A stretch of 64,000 bases of DNA, from NCBI GenBank assembly GCA_026129865.1, contig JAHCHG010000004.1, forward strand, positions 124,001 through 188,000. Reading direction: 5' to 3'. This DNA is from Pyrinomonadaceae bacterium. Its GTDB lineage: Bacteria; Acidobacteriota; Blastocatellia; Pyrinomonadales; Pyrinomonadaceae. A model generated the notes under the pieces. The model ran no database searches and had not been told where the DNA came from. It worked only from the letters and a program-made list of their open reading frames with translations. A program made the translations under genes and the position numbers. Positions 44,294-53,478 of the stretch are shown here, piece after piece (the stretch's first letter is position 1; each line of letters begins with the position of its first letter).

Positions 44294-44710
44294 ATGACGA
44301 ATCTGTTTCATTACGCGTTTCCGGTAAAAGATCTGAATGAATCGCGGGAATTTTATGGCGGAATTCTCGGGTGCGAAGAGGGACGAAGTTCCGAGAACTG
44401 GATCGATTTTAATCTTTTTGGACATCAGATCGTCGCGCATCTCGCGCCCGATGCGGTCGGCGTTCGCCACCGTAACGAGGTCGATGCCGATCATGTTCCG
44501 GTGCCGCATTTTGGAATTGTCTTGCCGATGAACGAATTTCGACAATTTGCAGAAAAACTTTCTGCAAAGGGCGTGAAATTCGTTATCGAACCAAAGATCC
44601 GTTTCGAAGGCGAAACCGGCGAACAGGCAACGATGTTTTTTCTCGACCCGAGCGGAAACGCGCTCGAGTTTAAGGCTTTTGCCGATTTTTCCCAGGTTTT
44701 CGCTAAATGA
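44294..44710 (+). CDS. VOC-superfamily (glyoxalase/dioxygenase-like) protein
   Basis: A 138-residue protein with two beta-alpha-beta-beta-beta modules. The first starts [20 protein letters not shown], and the second has [19 protein letters not shown] and [16 protein letters not shown], with the metal-ligand His and Glu of the VOC fold. It is a candidate for glyoxalase or ring-cleaving dioxygenase activity; the reaction is not determinable. Upstream lies a DinB-like gene and downstream a polysaccharide deacetylase. Confidence 0.87.
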   Translation: MTNLFHYAFPVKDLNESREFYGGILGCEEGRSSENWIDFNLFGHQIVAHLAPDAVGVRHRNEVDADHVPVPHFGIVLPMNEFRQFAEKLSAKGVKFVIEPKIRFEGETGEQATMFFLDPSGNALEFKAFADFSQVFAK

Positions 44711-44745
44711 TCGAAGCCGGTCTTTTCCTATTTAAAGGCTAAATA

Positions 44746-45690
44746 ATGAAGATAAAACTTTTCCTATTATTTTTTGCTGTTTTATTTTCTTCCGCTCATG
44801 CGCAGTTGCCGCAGAGATCGATCGCAATAACGATCGATGACTTGCCGGTCGTGGTAAAGAATAGTGATCTTAAAACGCGGCAGGAAATTACCAAAAAGCT
44901 TCTTAAACATATAGAAAAAGCAAAAGTTCCGGCGGTCGGTTTTGTGAATGAAGGCAAACTCTACAACGGAGAAAAACGCGATGAAGCCGAGATAGATCTG
45001 CTCCGGCAATGGATTCGCGCCGGGCTCGAACTCGGCAATCACACTTATTCGCATTTAAGTCTGCACGACAATCCGCTTGAAAAATACCAGGCTGAGATCC
45101 TGAAAGGCGAGATCATTACAAAAGAATTGCTCGGTGAAAAAGGTAGGAAGATTAGATATTTCCGGCATCCGTATCTTTGGACGGGTTTAAGTTTGGAAAT
45201 TAAGTCGAACCTTGCTCAGTTTTTAGCCGAGCACAATTACACGATCGCGCCGGTGACCATCGATAATTCCGATTGGATCTTTGCCCGAGCTTACGACAAC
45301 GCGATCGAAAAAAACGATAAAGGTCTGCAGCTAAAGATCGGCGAGGCTTATGTTCCGTACTTAATAGAGAAAACCGAATATTGGGAACGCCAGTCGGTAA
45401 AGCTATTCGATCGCGAAATAAAACAGATTCTTCTGCTTCATGCAAATTCGATCAATTCAGATTATTTTGATGACGTTGCTGCGGCGCTTGTGCGTCGAAA
45501 TTACGACTTTATTACACTGGAAGAAGCACTTGAGGACGAAGCCTTTAAACTGCCGGATAAATTTGTAAAAAGGAATGGAATCTCATGGCTGCATCGTTGG
45601 GCGCTCGATAAAGGGAGCGATTTTGTTTTGCCAAATGAACCGCGCGTCGCCGACTTTGTTCTGAAAGCTGCCGGGATGGACTCGGAATGA
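44746..45690 (+). CDS. Secreted polysaccharide deacetylase (NodB fold)
   Basis: A 314-residue protein with signal peptide (MKIKLFLLFFAVLFSSAHA). The NodB motifs are AITIDDLPVV (the Asp of motif 1), ELGNHTYSHLSLH (motif 2, metal His ligands) and KIRYFRHPYLW (motif 3). LLLHANSINSDYFDDVAAAL is the final His motif. Enzymes of this type remove N-acetyl groups from peptidoglycan, chitin or other glycans. The 3' end nearly touches the convergent DUF3592 gene (5-base gap). Confidence 0.9.
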   Translation: MKIKLFLLFFAVLFSSAHAQLPQRSIAITIDDLPVVVKNSDLKTRQEITKKLLKHIEKAKVPAVGFVNEGKLYNGEKRDEAEIDLLRQWIRAGLELGNHTYSHLSLHDNPLEKYQAEILKGEIITKELLGEKGRKIRYFRHPYLWTGLSLEIKSNLAQFLAEHNYTIAPVTIDNSDWIFARAYDNAIEKNDKGLQLKIGEAYVPYLIEKTEYWERQSVKLFDREIKQILLLHANSINSDYFDDVAAALVRRNYDFITLEEALEDEAFKLPDKFVKRNGISWLHRWALDKGSDFVLPNEPRVADFVLKAAGMDSE

Positions 45691-45695
45691 CCGTT

Positions 45696-46187
45696 TTATT
45701 TGAATCCGGGGTCGCGAATGAAAGCTGTTAGCGAGATAAATGAGAGCGCCAGCAAAAGCGCGGGAACTAAAAGAATAAACGTCATCCAGGCGATCGTAAA
45801 ACGACGGTCGATAACAGAATACCCGGGATCATCAGGGTCGACAAAAACGGCGGTTTCCGTTCGGTTTAAGTTTTCAAAAAAAACGGCGCTGTCATATTTG
45901 AACAAAGAAACACGCGTGCCTTTGAATTCCTGTCCGCCGAACGAATAACCGTATTCTGCGTCAACATACGCGCTGGCAGCGGATCTCGAAGAGCTTTTCG
46001 AAACATGCCGATCCCATTTTCGAATTACCGCCGGAACGCTGACTGAAGCACGCGTTTTCCAAAGACCGTAAAGCGGAGCGATCGTCAGGAAGTACAGAAA
46101 GACCGATCCGATCGTTCCGGAAACTAACGCGGTCAGAAGCCAAACGATGCGCGGCGGTTTTTTATGATCTTTAAATTTTTTACTCAC
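45696..46187 (-). CDS. DUF3592 domain membrane protein
   Basis: A 163-residue protein with a transmembrane helix at each end: about residues 14-40 (IVWLLTALVSGTIGSVFLYF) and 130-155 (TIAWMTFILLVPALLLALSF). The extracytoplasmic middle has the DUF3592 signature EYGYSFGGQEFKGTRVS and VFVDPDDPGYSVI. Function unknown. Converges with the deacetylase gene and is divergent from the FAD oxidoreductase gene. Confidence 0.85.
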   Translation of the reverse strand: MSKKFKDHKKPPRIVWLLTALVSGTIGSVFLYFLTIAPLYGLWKTRASVSVPAVIRKWDRHVSKSSSRSAASAYVDAEYGYSFGGQEFKGTRVSLFKYDSAVFFENLNRTETAVFVDPDDPGYSVIDRRFTIAWMTFILLVPALLLALSFISLTAFIRDPGFK

Positions 46188-46252
46188 AAAGACGACAGTG
46201 ATAAGTCCATTAAACTATAACAAATAGAACGGCAGCAGCGGAAGCTTTTTTT

Positions 46253-47443
46253 ATGAAGAATGCGGAAATCGTGATCATCGGCGGCGGTGTGGTGGGCGCA
46301 AGTGTTGCGCATCATTTGACAGCGCGCGGTGCTAAAAATGTTTTGATACTTGAAAGCGAGGATTCGCAGGGAAAAGGTTCGACCGGAAAAGCTACCGGCG
46401 GCGTGCGGGCGCAGTTTGAAACTGCGATAAACATAAAGATGTCGCTGTATTCGCTGGATTTTTTTAAAAACTGGGAATTCGATTGCGAATACGACCCGAA
46501 AGGATATTTGTTTTTTGCGACCAACGAAGCGCAATTCGATTATTTGAAGAGAAACGTCGAGTTTCAAAAGTCGCTTGGCGTAAAACAAGTGGAGATCGTC
46601 GATTGCGACCGGGTTTCAGAAATTTGTCCGATCCTAAATTGCGAGGACATTGCCGGTGGAAGTTTTGGAAAATCGGACGGATTTATCAACCCGATTGCGG
46701 TAATGAACGGATTCACGAGATCGGCACTGGCAAACGGTGCTGAGATCGAATATCGAAAAGAGGCTGTCTCGCTGATCGTTAAAGGCGGAAAAATAACCGG
46801 TGTTCAAACAAGCGACGGAAATATCAACTGTGAAACTGTCGTGATCTGCACCGGCGCGCGCGCAAAATTGCTTGCGGAAACGGCAGGCGTCAATCTGCCG
46901 GTCGAGCCGCAAAAACGTCAGATCGTCTGGGCGAGATCCGAATTGCCGTTACCCGCTGAAATGCCGATGGTTATTGACATAGGAACCGGATTTCATTTCC
47001 GTCCGGCGCGCGACTTCAGCGACAAGAGTGTTGCGAAAGATCCGAGTATTCAGAGCAATGACGAGATTCTTTTCGCATATCCCGACCCCGATGAAAGATC
47101 TTCGTTCGACGTAGAGTTTGACGAATCTTTCATCAGCAAGGTGTACGACCGGGCACGCCGTCGTTCACCGTTTCTTTTTCGAACAAAAGTAATTAGGGAA
47201 AAATGCCGTGCCGGTTTGTATGAAAATACGCCGGATCACCATGCGATCCTCGGCGGCTGCGATGTGGAAGGACTTTACTTTGCCAGCGGTTTTTCCGGTC
47301 ATGGCGTAATGCATTCTCCTGCGACGGGGCGCGCGGTTGCCGAGATCATACTGGACGGACATTCTTCATTTTTGGATGTTTCAGATCTTCGGCTCGATCG
47401 TTTTGAAAAGGGAAAAATGCTGCATGAGACAGCGTTTATTTAG
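46253..47443 (+). CDS. FAD-dependent oxidoreductase (DAO/sarcosine oxidase beta-like)
   Basis: A 396-residue protein with a dinucleotide fold VIIGGGVVGASVAHHLTARG at the N-terminus, the DAO-family GSTGKATGGVRAQF, and SGFSGHGVMHSPATGRAVAE for FAD at the C-terminus. These enzymes oxidise amines such as sarcosine, glycine, D-amino acids or proline. The next gene, convergent, overlaps its 3' end by 8 bases. No partner subunits are nearby, so it acts alone. Confidence 0.9.
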   Translation: MKNAEIVIIGGGVVGASVAHHLTARGAKNVLILESEDSQGKGSTGKATGGVRAQFETAINIKMSLYSLDFFKNWEFDCEYDPKGYLFFATNEAQFDYLKRNVEFQKSLGVKQVEIVDCDRVSEICPILNCEDIAGGSFGKSDGFINPIAVMNGFTRSALANGAEIEYRKEAVSLIVKGGKITGVQTSDGNINCETVVICTGARAKLLAETAGVNLPVEPQKRQIVWARSELPLPAEMPMVIDIGTGFHFRPARDFSDKSVAKDPSIQSNDEILFAYPDPDERSSFDVEFDESFISKVYDRARRRSPFLFRTKVIREKCRAGLYENTPDHHAILGGCDVEGLYFASGFSGHGVMHSPATGRAVAEIILDGHSSFLDVSDLRLDRFEKGKMLHETAFI

Positions 47444-47828
47444 ACCCGACGTCGACGAAATGTCTAACGGTTTCAGTCAGCGAATCGAAATACGGCTTTA
47501 AAACATAAGATTCCGCACCTGCCGCGAGCCCTAGCCGCCGGTCCGGTTCGGCAGCGTCGCTGGTAAAAAATACGACCGGAGATTTTGGCGAATTCTTTTT
47601 GATCTTGCGGCATAATTCAAATCCGTTTCCGTCAGGAAATCTCGTTTCCAGCAGGAATAGATCAAATTTTTCCACCGATGCGAAAAAGAGCGCGTCCGCC
47701 GTGTTGTTGACGTGAACGATGTCCGTGAACGGTGAACCGATAGCCGTTTTCATCAGCAATCCATCTTCTTCGCTCGACGCTGCGTACAAGATCTTGAACG
47801 TTGTTCGCGCATCAACTTTACTCGCCAT
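47436..47828 (-). CDS. Stand-alone receiver-like domain without phosphoacceptor Asp
   Basis: A 130-residue protein of CheY fold. The usual acidic pair at the start is missing (ILYAASSEEDG), and the phosphorylation site is Glu61 (FDLFLLETRFPDGNGFELCR) instead of Asp. The switch Thr (VVFFTSDAA) and Lys (YVLKPYF) are present. It is probably a pseudo-receiver in a permanently active-like state, or one acting in protein contacts only. GAGGTGAAATT lies before the ATG. No kinase is nearby. Confidence 0.87.
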   Translation of the reverse strand: MASKVDARTTFKILYAASSEEDGLLMKTAIGSPFTDIVHVNNTADALFFASVEKFDLFLLETRFPDGNGFELCRKIKKNSPKSPVVFFTSDAAEPDRRLGLAAGAESYVLKPYFDSLTETVRHFVDVGSK

Positions 47829-48000
47829 AATTTCACCTCGTTGTTCTTTTTTTCTGATTTCTGAAATCTTAGAGTCCGACCCGAGTTTTACATTAAAACC
47901 GGACGGTTGAGAAATTCTTGAGAATCTACTTCCGCAGCATTTAAGACAGCCGGTTGTCGTTCGAGGGCAGGCAAGTTTATTCTAAGTACAGTAAATAATT

Positions 48001-48945
48001 ATGAAAACAGCCTTAATACATCATCCGGTGTTTGAACTCCACAAGACCGGAACGGGACATCCCGAAACTCCGCAGCGTTACCGCGCGATCATGGAGGCGC
48101 TGCAGGACGACGAAGTGCTTTTTAATTCGTTGATCGTGAAAGAAGCCGAGCAGGTTTCGCGCGGAGTGATCCAGTCGGCGCATGCAAAAAAGCATTACGA
48201 TCTGATAGAAAATGCATTCGCGAGCGGCACAGAATATCTCGACGCGGATACGATCGTTTCGCTAAAATCCTTTGACGCCGCAGTTTATGCCGCCGGCGGC
48301 GTTTGCCTTGGCGTCGATACGGTGATGAGCGGCGAAGCAGATAATGCATTCATCGCAGTTCGACCGCCAGGTCATCATGCAACTGCTGAAAATGCAATGG
48401 GTTTTTGTCTATTCAACAACGTCGCGGTCGCAGCCAGATATGCGCAGAATAAATATGCCGAGATCGAACGCGTTGCGATCATCGATTGGGATGTTCATCA
48501 CGGAAACGGCACACAGGGAATTTTCTTTGACGACCCGACGGTGCATTTCTTTTCGATGCATCAATATCCCTGGTATCCCGGTTCGGGAAGCCGCGGCGAG
48601 ACCGGTTTCGGTCGCGGGAAAGGATATACGCTAAACGTTCCCGTAAAAGCGCGGACGGACGCATTGCACCAGCGGAGAATGTTTGAAAATGCTCTGGAAG
48701 ATATTTCGCGGGATTTCAAACCGGACTTGATCATTATTTCGGCAGGTTTTGACGCGCATTTGACCGATCCGCTCGGACAGCTGCGGTTGGAAGACGAAGA
48801 TTTTGCGGCAATGACGCACGTTGTAAAACAATGGGCGGACGAAGCCTGTTCGGGGCGCATCGTCTCCGCTCTCGAAGGCGGTTATAACCTTAAAACGCTC
48901 GGACCAACGGTGAAGCGCCATATCGAAGCGCTGCAGCAAGATTAA
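48001..48945 (+). CDS. Histone deacetylase-superfamily amidohydrolase
   Basis: A zinc-dependent deacetylase of 314 residues. It has GTGHPETPQRYRAIM, AVRPPGHHATAENAMGFCLF (catalytic His pair), AIIDWDVHHGNGTQGIF (Zn Asp/His) and IISAGFDAHLTDPLG (Zn Asp). Bacterial relatives deacetylate acetyl-lysine (AcuC-like), acetylpolyamines or small amides; the residues do not tell which. The 3' end includes a perfect hairpin over the stop codon. Confidence 0.94.
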   Translation: MKTALIHHPVFELHKTGTGHPETPQRYRAIMEALQDDEVLFNSLIVKEAEQVSRGVIQSAHAKKHYDLIENAFASGTEYLDADTIVSLKSFDAAVYAAGGVCLGVDTVMSGEADNAFIAVRPPGHHATAENAMGFCLFNNVAVAARYAQNKYAEIERVAIIDWDVHHGNGTQGIFFDDPTVHFFSMHQYPWYPGSGSRGETGFGRGKGYTLNVPVKARTDALHQRRMFENALEDISRDFKPDLIIISAGFDAHLTDPLGQLRLEDEDFAAMTHVVKQWADEACSGRIVSALEGGYNLKTLGPTVKRHIEALQQD

Positions 48946-48956
48946 TTTTGCTGCAG
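48930..48956 (+). repeat. Hairpin over the deacetylase stop codon
   Basis: GCTGCAGCAA (48930-48939) and TTGCTGCAGC (48947-48956) pair over ten bases; the stop codon TAA (48943-48945) lies in the loop. No T-run follows. It could act as a weak terminator or mRNA end stabiliser. Confidence 0.6.
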
Positions 48957-49031
48957 CTTGAACCCAATTTCCGGTGTTTATGTTAGAATTGTCCGTAAAC
49001 CAGACAAACTCTTCAAAAACGGAGGTGAACA

Positions 49032-49316
49032 ATGCCGGAAGTCGAAATTCCATGTGTTCAATGCAAAGAAATATTTATATTTTCCGAGAAAGAGCAGCAG
49101 CTTTTTTACGAACGAAACATGCCCACGCCGCAGCGCTGCACGAAATGCCGTTCAAAGAAAAATGCTTCAAAAGCGGCAGATCCATCTTCGAAATTTGAGA
49201 TCGTCTGCGACAATTGCGGCAGACATGACAGGGTTCCATTTCAACCGAAAACCGGTCGCACGGTGCTTTGCCGCGATTGCTATCAGGCAAGCCGTTCGCG
49301 TGCGCGGGTAGCATAA
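49032..49316 (+). CDS. Two-zinc-ribbon protein (zf-trcl-like)
   Basis: A 94-residue protein with the first zinc ribbon CVQCKEIFIFSEKEQ ... RCTKCRSKK (residues 8-41) and a second, CDNCGRHDRVPFQPKTGR then CRDCYQASR (about 56-90). The first is like the probable zinc-ribbon domain PF13451 and the second resembles the CxxC-CxxC group that often follows it. The start is fixed by GGAGGTGAACA. Unknown function, perhaps nucleic acid binding. The next gene starts 19 bases later. Confidence 0.86.
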   Translation: MPEVEIPCVQCKEIFIFSEKEQQLFYERNMPTPQRCTKCRSKKNASKAADPSSKFEIVCDNCGRHDRVPFQPKTGRTVLCRDCYQASRSRARVA

Positions 49317-49334
49317 TGTCCAAAAAACTCATTT

Positions 49335-50126
49335 ATGTTTGAAACCGTTAAATACGAAGCTGACGGAAGCGTCGCGTTCATCATTCTTAACCGTCCTGAC
49401 GCACTCAATGCGCTTTCGCTTCAGTTGACCAGGGATCTTCATGCCGCGATCCAAAAAGCGATAGACGAAAACGTCAGATGCATTGTTCTTTCGGGCGAAG
49501 GAAGAGCTTTCTGTTCCGGCGGCGATCTTCGCGAAATGCAGTCAATGTGGAAACAGGAAGGCAGGATCGAAGCGTTTTTAGAAGAACCTTTGAAAGCTCT
49601 GCACGACCTGATACTTTTGATCCGCGAAACTCCGGTGCCTTTTTTGGGGTCGATCAACGGAGTCTGTGCCGGAGCGGGAACCAATCTGGCGTTGGCGTGC
49701 GATCTGATAATTGCTGCGGAAGAAGCGAGCTTTAACGAAGCATTTGTAAAGATCGGGTTGTCGCCGGATTGCGGAGGAACATTTTTTCTGCCGCGCGCTG
49801 TCGGCGAAAAGCGCGCCGCTGAAATGCTGATGCTTGGCGAAACGATCAGTGCCGAAACCGCGAAGGAGTTCGGCTTGGTCAATCGCGTCGTTCCGGCTGA
49901 ATTTCTAATTCAGGAAACGAAAACGCTTGCAGAAAAATTGTCGCTTGCGCCGACAGGCTCGCTCGGGCGGATCAAAAAAATGCTCAACGCTTCTTTTTCG
50001 AACGACCTTGCTGCTCAGCTTGATATCGAACATAAATTGCAGATCGAGTCCGGTCGCTCGTTGGACTTTAAAGAAGGCGTCAATGCATTTTTCGAGAAAC
50101 GACCGCCTGCATTTACCGGTCAATGA
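49335..50126 (+). CDS. Enoyl-CoA hydratase/isomerase family (PaaG-like)
   Basis: A 263-residue crotonase. GEGRAFCSGGDLREM and GVCAGAGTNLALACDL are the oxyanion loops. The segment FVKIGLSPDCGGTFFLPRAV has Asp where hydratases have Glu, resembling PaaG-type isomerases of phenylacetate degradation. The usual second catalytic Glu of hydratases is not in place, so isomerase chemistry is likelier than hydration. It follows the zinc-ribbon gene and may be independent of the carotenoid genes downstream. Confidence 0.88.
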   Translation: MFETVKYEADGSVAFIILNRPDALNALSLQLTRDLHAAIQKAIDENVRCIVLSGEGRAFCSGGDLREMQSMWKQEGRIEAFLEEPLKALHDLILLIRETPVPFLGSINGVCAGAGTNLALACDLIIAAEEASFNEAFVKIGLSPDCGGTFFLPRAVGEKRAAEMLMLGETISAETAKEFGLVNRVVPAEFLIQETKTLAEKLSLAPTGSLGRIKKMLNASFSNDLAAQLDIEHKLQIESGRSLDFKEGVNAFFEKRPPAFTGQ

Positions 50127-50229
50127 TAGTTAGTGTTTCGACGCGGCAAATGCAAATTTAAATTGCTTTGAAATGAATCCGAATTTTCCTTTCATTCGAA
50201 TCTACGATCAAACAATCGATCTTTAATTC

Positions 50230-51123
50230 ATGAAGGAAATGAGACAAAGTAACTACCCTACAGATCTATTGGCTCGCGGATTTTTGGAATGTAAATCGAT
50301 CACGCGCCGCTACGGCACAAGCTATTTTTTTGCCACGCAGTTTTTCCCAGAAGAAACCCGAAAAGCTATTTACGCGATATATGCGTTTGCGAGAATCCCG
50401 GACGAGATAGTTGACGATCCGAACTCTGGCGGCAAAGCAGACGTTATTGCAAAGCTGGACAAATGGCGCCTTGATTGGGTCGTGGCGATGGATGAAGGCT
50501 GGAGCGACGATCCGGTTCTGGCAGCAATTGTACATACTTTCAAAAAATACCAAATTCCGCGGAGCGAAGGCGAAGCATTTTTGCGGTCGATGTTCATGGA
50601 CGAAGAGCGTTCATCGTATGAAAATTATGACGAATTGACGGAATATATGTACGGTTCCGCCGGCGTCATCGGATTGATGGTGACGCGGATCATCGGATTT
50701 TCGTCAAATTCTGCATTTCAGTACGCATTAAAACTCGGATACGCATTTCAGCTGACAAATTTTCTGCGCGACATTCGCGAGGACGCGGAAGACCTCGGTC
50801 GGATCTATATGCCGCGCGACGAAATGCAGCGATTTAGCCTCCGCGAGCGGGATATTCTGGAGAAAAAGATCGATCAGCGGTTCGTCGATTTTATGAAATT
50901 TCAAATTTCCCGCAATAAACAGATCTATCGCGAAGCGCTTCCGGGAATTGACCTGTTAAATTGGAAGGGACGGTTCGCGGTCAGGATCTCGTACGTGCTT
51001 TACAAGGCTATTTTGACTGAGATCGAAAAATCCAATTACGACGTTTACTCGCACCGCGCCAGAACAAATTTCACGCAAAAGCTGATGCTTTCCTTAAAAG
51101 CTCTCGTCGGAATTTATGAATAA
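50230..51123 (+). CDS. crtB: Phytoene synthase
   Basis: Joins two geranylgeranyl diphosphates head to head to phytoene, the start of the C40 carotenoid pathway. At 297 residues it has both Asp-rich motifs: YAFARIPDEIVDDP (about 51-64) and AFQLTNFLRDIREDAEDLGR (about 175-195). Squalene synthase is unlikely because crtI follows. The gene overlaps crtI by 8 bases, so they are coupled. Confidence 0.93.
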   Translation: MKEMRQSNYPTDLLARGFLECKSITRRYGTSYFFATQFFPEETRKAIYAIYAFARIPDEIVDDPNSGGKADVIAKLDKWRLDWVVAMDEGWSDDPVLAAIVHTFKKYQIPRSEGEAFLRSMFMDEERSSYENYDELTEYMYGSAGVIGLMVTRIIGFSSNSAFQYALKLGYAFQLTNFLRDIREDAEDLGRIYMPRDEMQRFSLRERDILEKKIDQRFVDFMKFQISRNKQIYREALPGIDLLNWKGRFAVRISYVLYKAILTEIEKSNYDVYSHRARTNFTQKLMLSLKALVGIYE

Positions 51124-52618
51124 GAAAGTGGTCATAATCGGCTCCGGGATCGGCGGTCTCGGAGCCGCATGTCTTTTTGCGAAAAAAGGTTACGAAGTCG
51201 CCGTTTTTGAAAAGAACGACAACTTCGGCGGTCGCGCCAATATCTTTGAGGCAAACGGCTTCCGGTTCGATATGGGACCGTCGTGGTATCTGGCGCCGGA
51301 CATCTTCGAGCATTTTTTCAATTTGGTCGGCGAGAAAGTTGAAGATCACCTTGACCTCGTAACGCTTCAGCCTTCATACCGCATATTTTTCCGGAACGAT
51401 CCTCAGAGCTTAGACATTCACTCCGACATAGAGCGCGACGCCGCGACGTTCGAAGCGATCGAACCGGGCGCGGGCGAGCAGTTAAGAGCGTATTTGAAAC
51501 AATCAGAATATCAATACAAGGTCGCGACCGAACATTTTATGTTCAAGAATTACGACACGATCTTCGATTTTTTCAACCGCCGCGTGATGACCGAAGGACA
51601 GAAGCTTTCGGTTTTTTCGAAGATGCATAAATTTGTCTCGAGATTTTTTAAGACCGAAAAACTGCGGCAGGTGATGGAATATACGATGGTTTTTCTCGGG
51701 ACGTCGCCGTATGAAGCGCCGGCGCTTTACAACCTGATGAGCCATATGGACTTCAATCAGGGGGTTTTTTATCCGCGCGGCGGATTTTACGAACTGATCA
51801 ACGCTTTATGCCGCATTGCGGAAAAAAACGGCGCCGTGCTGCGAAATTCGTGCGCTGTAGATGAAATTATCGTTGAAAATGGAAAAGCATCAGGCGTTCG
51901 GCTTGAATCAGGGGAAGTTGTCGAAGCCGACATGGTCATTTCCAACGCCGACATGTGGTTTACCGAAACCAGATTGCTTAAAAAGAAAGAGCGGACATAC
52001 AGCGAACGATATTGGCGCAAGCGCGTGATGGCGCCTTCGGCTTTCATTATGTATCTCGGAGTCAGTGAGAAACTTCAGGGAATTACGCATCACAATTTGA
52101 TCTTTTCCGAAGATTGGCGCAAGAATTTTGACGATATTTACAAAGATCCGCAGCTTCCGATAGAGCCGTCTTTGTACGTTTGCGCGCCAAGCGTCACCGA
52201 CAATACGGTTGCGCCTGAAGGCAAAGAGAATCTATTCGTTCTTGTCCCGATCGCTTCCGATCTAAAAATTTCCGAAGACGAAAAAGAAGCATATGCCGAC
52301 AGGATTTTGGCGGAAATGGAGCGGGAAATGAAGCTTCCGGGTCTTCGACAAAAGATCGAATACAAGCGAATATACACGGTTGATAATTTTGCCGCAGATT
52401 ATCACAGCTTTAAAGGCTCTGCGCTCGGGCTGGCACATACGCTTCGTCAAACGGCGATCTTTCGACCGAAAAATTATTCAAAAAAGGCGAAAGATCTGTT
52501 TTATGTCGGCGCCGGAGTCAATCCGGGAATCGGCACGCAGATCTGTTTGATCAGCGCCGAACTTGCGTATAAACGCGTTCATGGAATAAAGACAGCGGAG
52601 CCGATGACGGAACTCTAG
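51116..52618 (+). CDS. crtI: Phytoene desaturase
   Basis: Introduces double bases of the polyene chain, usually phytoene to lycopene or neurosporene. The 500-residue protein has the FAD/NAD Rossmann start IIGSGIGGLGAACLFAKKG, the CrtI-specific FRFDMGPSWYLAPDIFEHFF near residues 50-70, MVFLGTSPYEAPALYNLMSH and the C-terminal FYVGAGVNPGIGTQICLISA. The start overlaps the end of crtB. The number of desaturation steps cannot be read. Its 3' end overlaps the convergent prenyltransferase gene by 4 bases. Confidence 0.95.
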   Translation: MNKKVVIIGSGIGGLGAACLFAKKGYEVAVFEKNDNFGGRANIFEANGFRFDMGPSWYLAPDIFEHFFNLVGEKVEDHLDLVTLQPSYRIFFRNDPQSLDIHSDIERDAATFEAIEPGAGEQLRAYLKQSEYQYKVATEHFMFKNYDTIFDFFNRRVMTEGQKLSVFSKMHKFVSRFFKTEKLRQVMEYTMVFLGTSPYEAPALYNLMSHMDFNQGVFYPRGGFYELINALCRIAEKNGAVLRNSCAVDEIIVENGKASGVRLESGEVVEADMVISNADMWFTETRLLKKKERTYSERYWRKRVMAPSAFIMYLGVSEKLQGITHHNLIFSEDWRKNFDDIYKDPQLPIEPSLYVCAPSVTDNTVAPEGKENLFVLVPIASDLKISEDEKEAYADRILAEMEREMKLPGLRQKIEYKRIYTVDNFAADYHSFKGSALGLAHTLRQTAIFRPKNYSKKAKDLFYVGAGVNPGIGTQICLISAELAYKRVHGIKTAEPMTEL

Positions 52619-53460
52619 AGGAATTTATTTAACGCGATGATCCAGAATAAAACAAAGCCGGCGCCGGCGTTTACGATCGGAAAAGCTTTATAAACTTTGA
52701 AAATTTGATCGGTTCTTGAAAATTTGAATGAAACAAAGATCATAGCGGTAAAGACCGCTGCAAAAATTGCGCTGAAAGCTCCGAGTTCCGGAAAGGCGAG
52801 CGCCGCAGAAGCCGTGTAAAAGATCAGACAAAAAACAAGAGTTCCGCCCGCGCCGAGAACGGTCGCAACGGTTTGGAGACTTGCTTCGCGGTCCGCCTTT
52901 ATATCGGGAATGGCTGAGTATGCATGCATTGCCATTGTCCAAAAACCGCCGGCAACGATGATCCGCAATGGAGGAAATTCGCCGGTCAGCATTTGGTAGG
53001 AGAAAACCCCTGGAAATATATAAAGGACATTAAAAATTGAATCGAGGAACGGTTTTGTCTTAGCTCTGATCGGCGGCGCGGAATAAAAGATCGAAAAGAA
53101 CAAAAAAAGTCCGAGCGCCGGAAGCGTCCGCGGTGCAAGAAAAAATGCGGCGATCCAAAAGGGAAGATTTAGGAGAATAATAACCGAGATCAGAGAGCTT
53201 CGGTCGCCGGGGCGGACGAGCATTTCGTATTCCGCTTTCTTGGCATTTATACGGTCGGTTTCGTAATCGAAAATATCGTTGATCCCGTAAACCAAAATGT
53301 TTGCCGGCATTGTAAAATAGATACCGAACAGAACGCTTGCGAACATATAAACGTCCGATTCTTCCACGGCTCCGGCGGCTATGCCGATAAGATATGGACC
53401 AAAAAGGTAGATCCAGAAACGAATTCGGCTGACCTGAAGAAAAAATGCGGGTTCGGGCAT
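52615..53460 (-). CDS. UbiA-family prenyltransferase, lycopene elongase-like
   Basis: About 281 residues from the ATG at 53460 (a GTG at 53478 is possible). It is an integral membrane prenyltransferase with the metal motifs NDIFDYETDRINAKK and AIPDIKADREA. SRIRFWIYLFGPYLIGIA, YSAPPIRAKTKPFLDSIFN, LYIFPGVFS and AMHAYSAIPDI match my recollection of archaeal and actinobacterial lycopene elongases (LyeJ/CrtEb) better than ubiquinone-type UbiA. Those add dimethylallyl units to the ends of lycopene to form C45/C50 carotenoids. The neighbours crtB, crtI and the CruF-Idi fusion support this; family-level annotation is safe, the elongase role is inferred. Confidence 0.85.
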   Translation of the reverse strand: MPEPAFFLQVSRIRFWIYLFGPYLIGIAAGAVEESDVYMFASVLFGIYFTMPANILVYGINDIFDYETDRINAKKAEYEMLVRPGDRSSLISVIILLNLPFWIAAFFLAPRTLPALGLFLFFSIFYSAPPIRAKTKPFLDSIFNVLYIFPGVFSYQMLTGEFPPLRIIVAGGFWTMAMHAYSAIPDIKADREASLQTVATVLGAGGTLVFCLIFYTASAALAFPELGAFSAIFAAVFTAMIFVSFKFSRTDQIFKVYKAFPIVNAGAGFVLFWIIALNKFL

Positions 53461-53478
53461 GAAATAAGTATAAACCAC

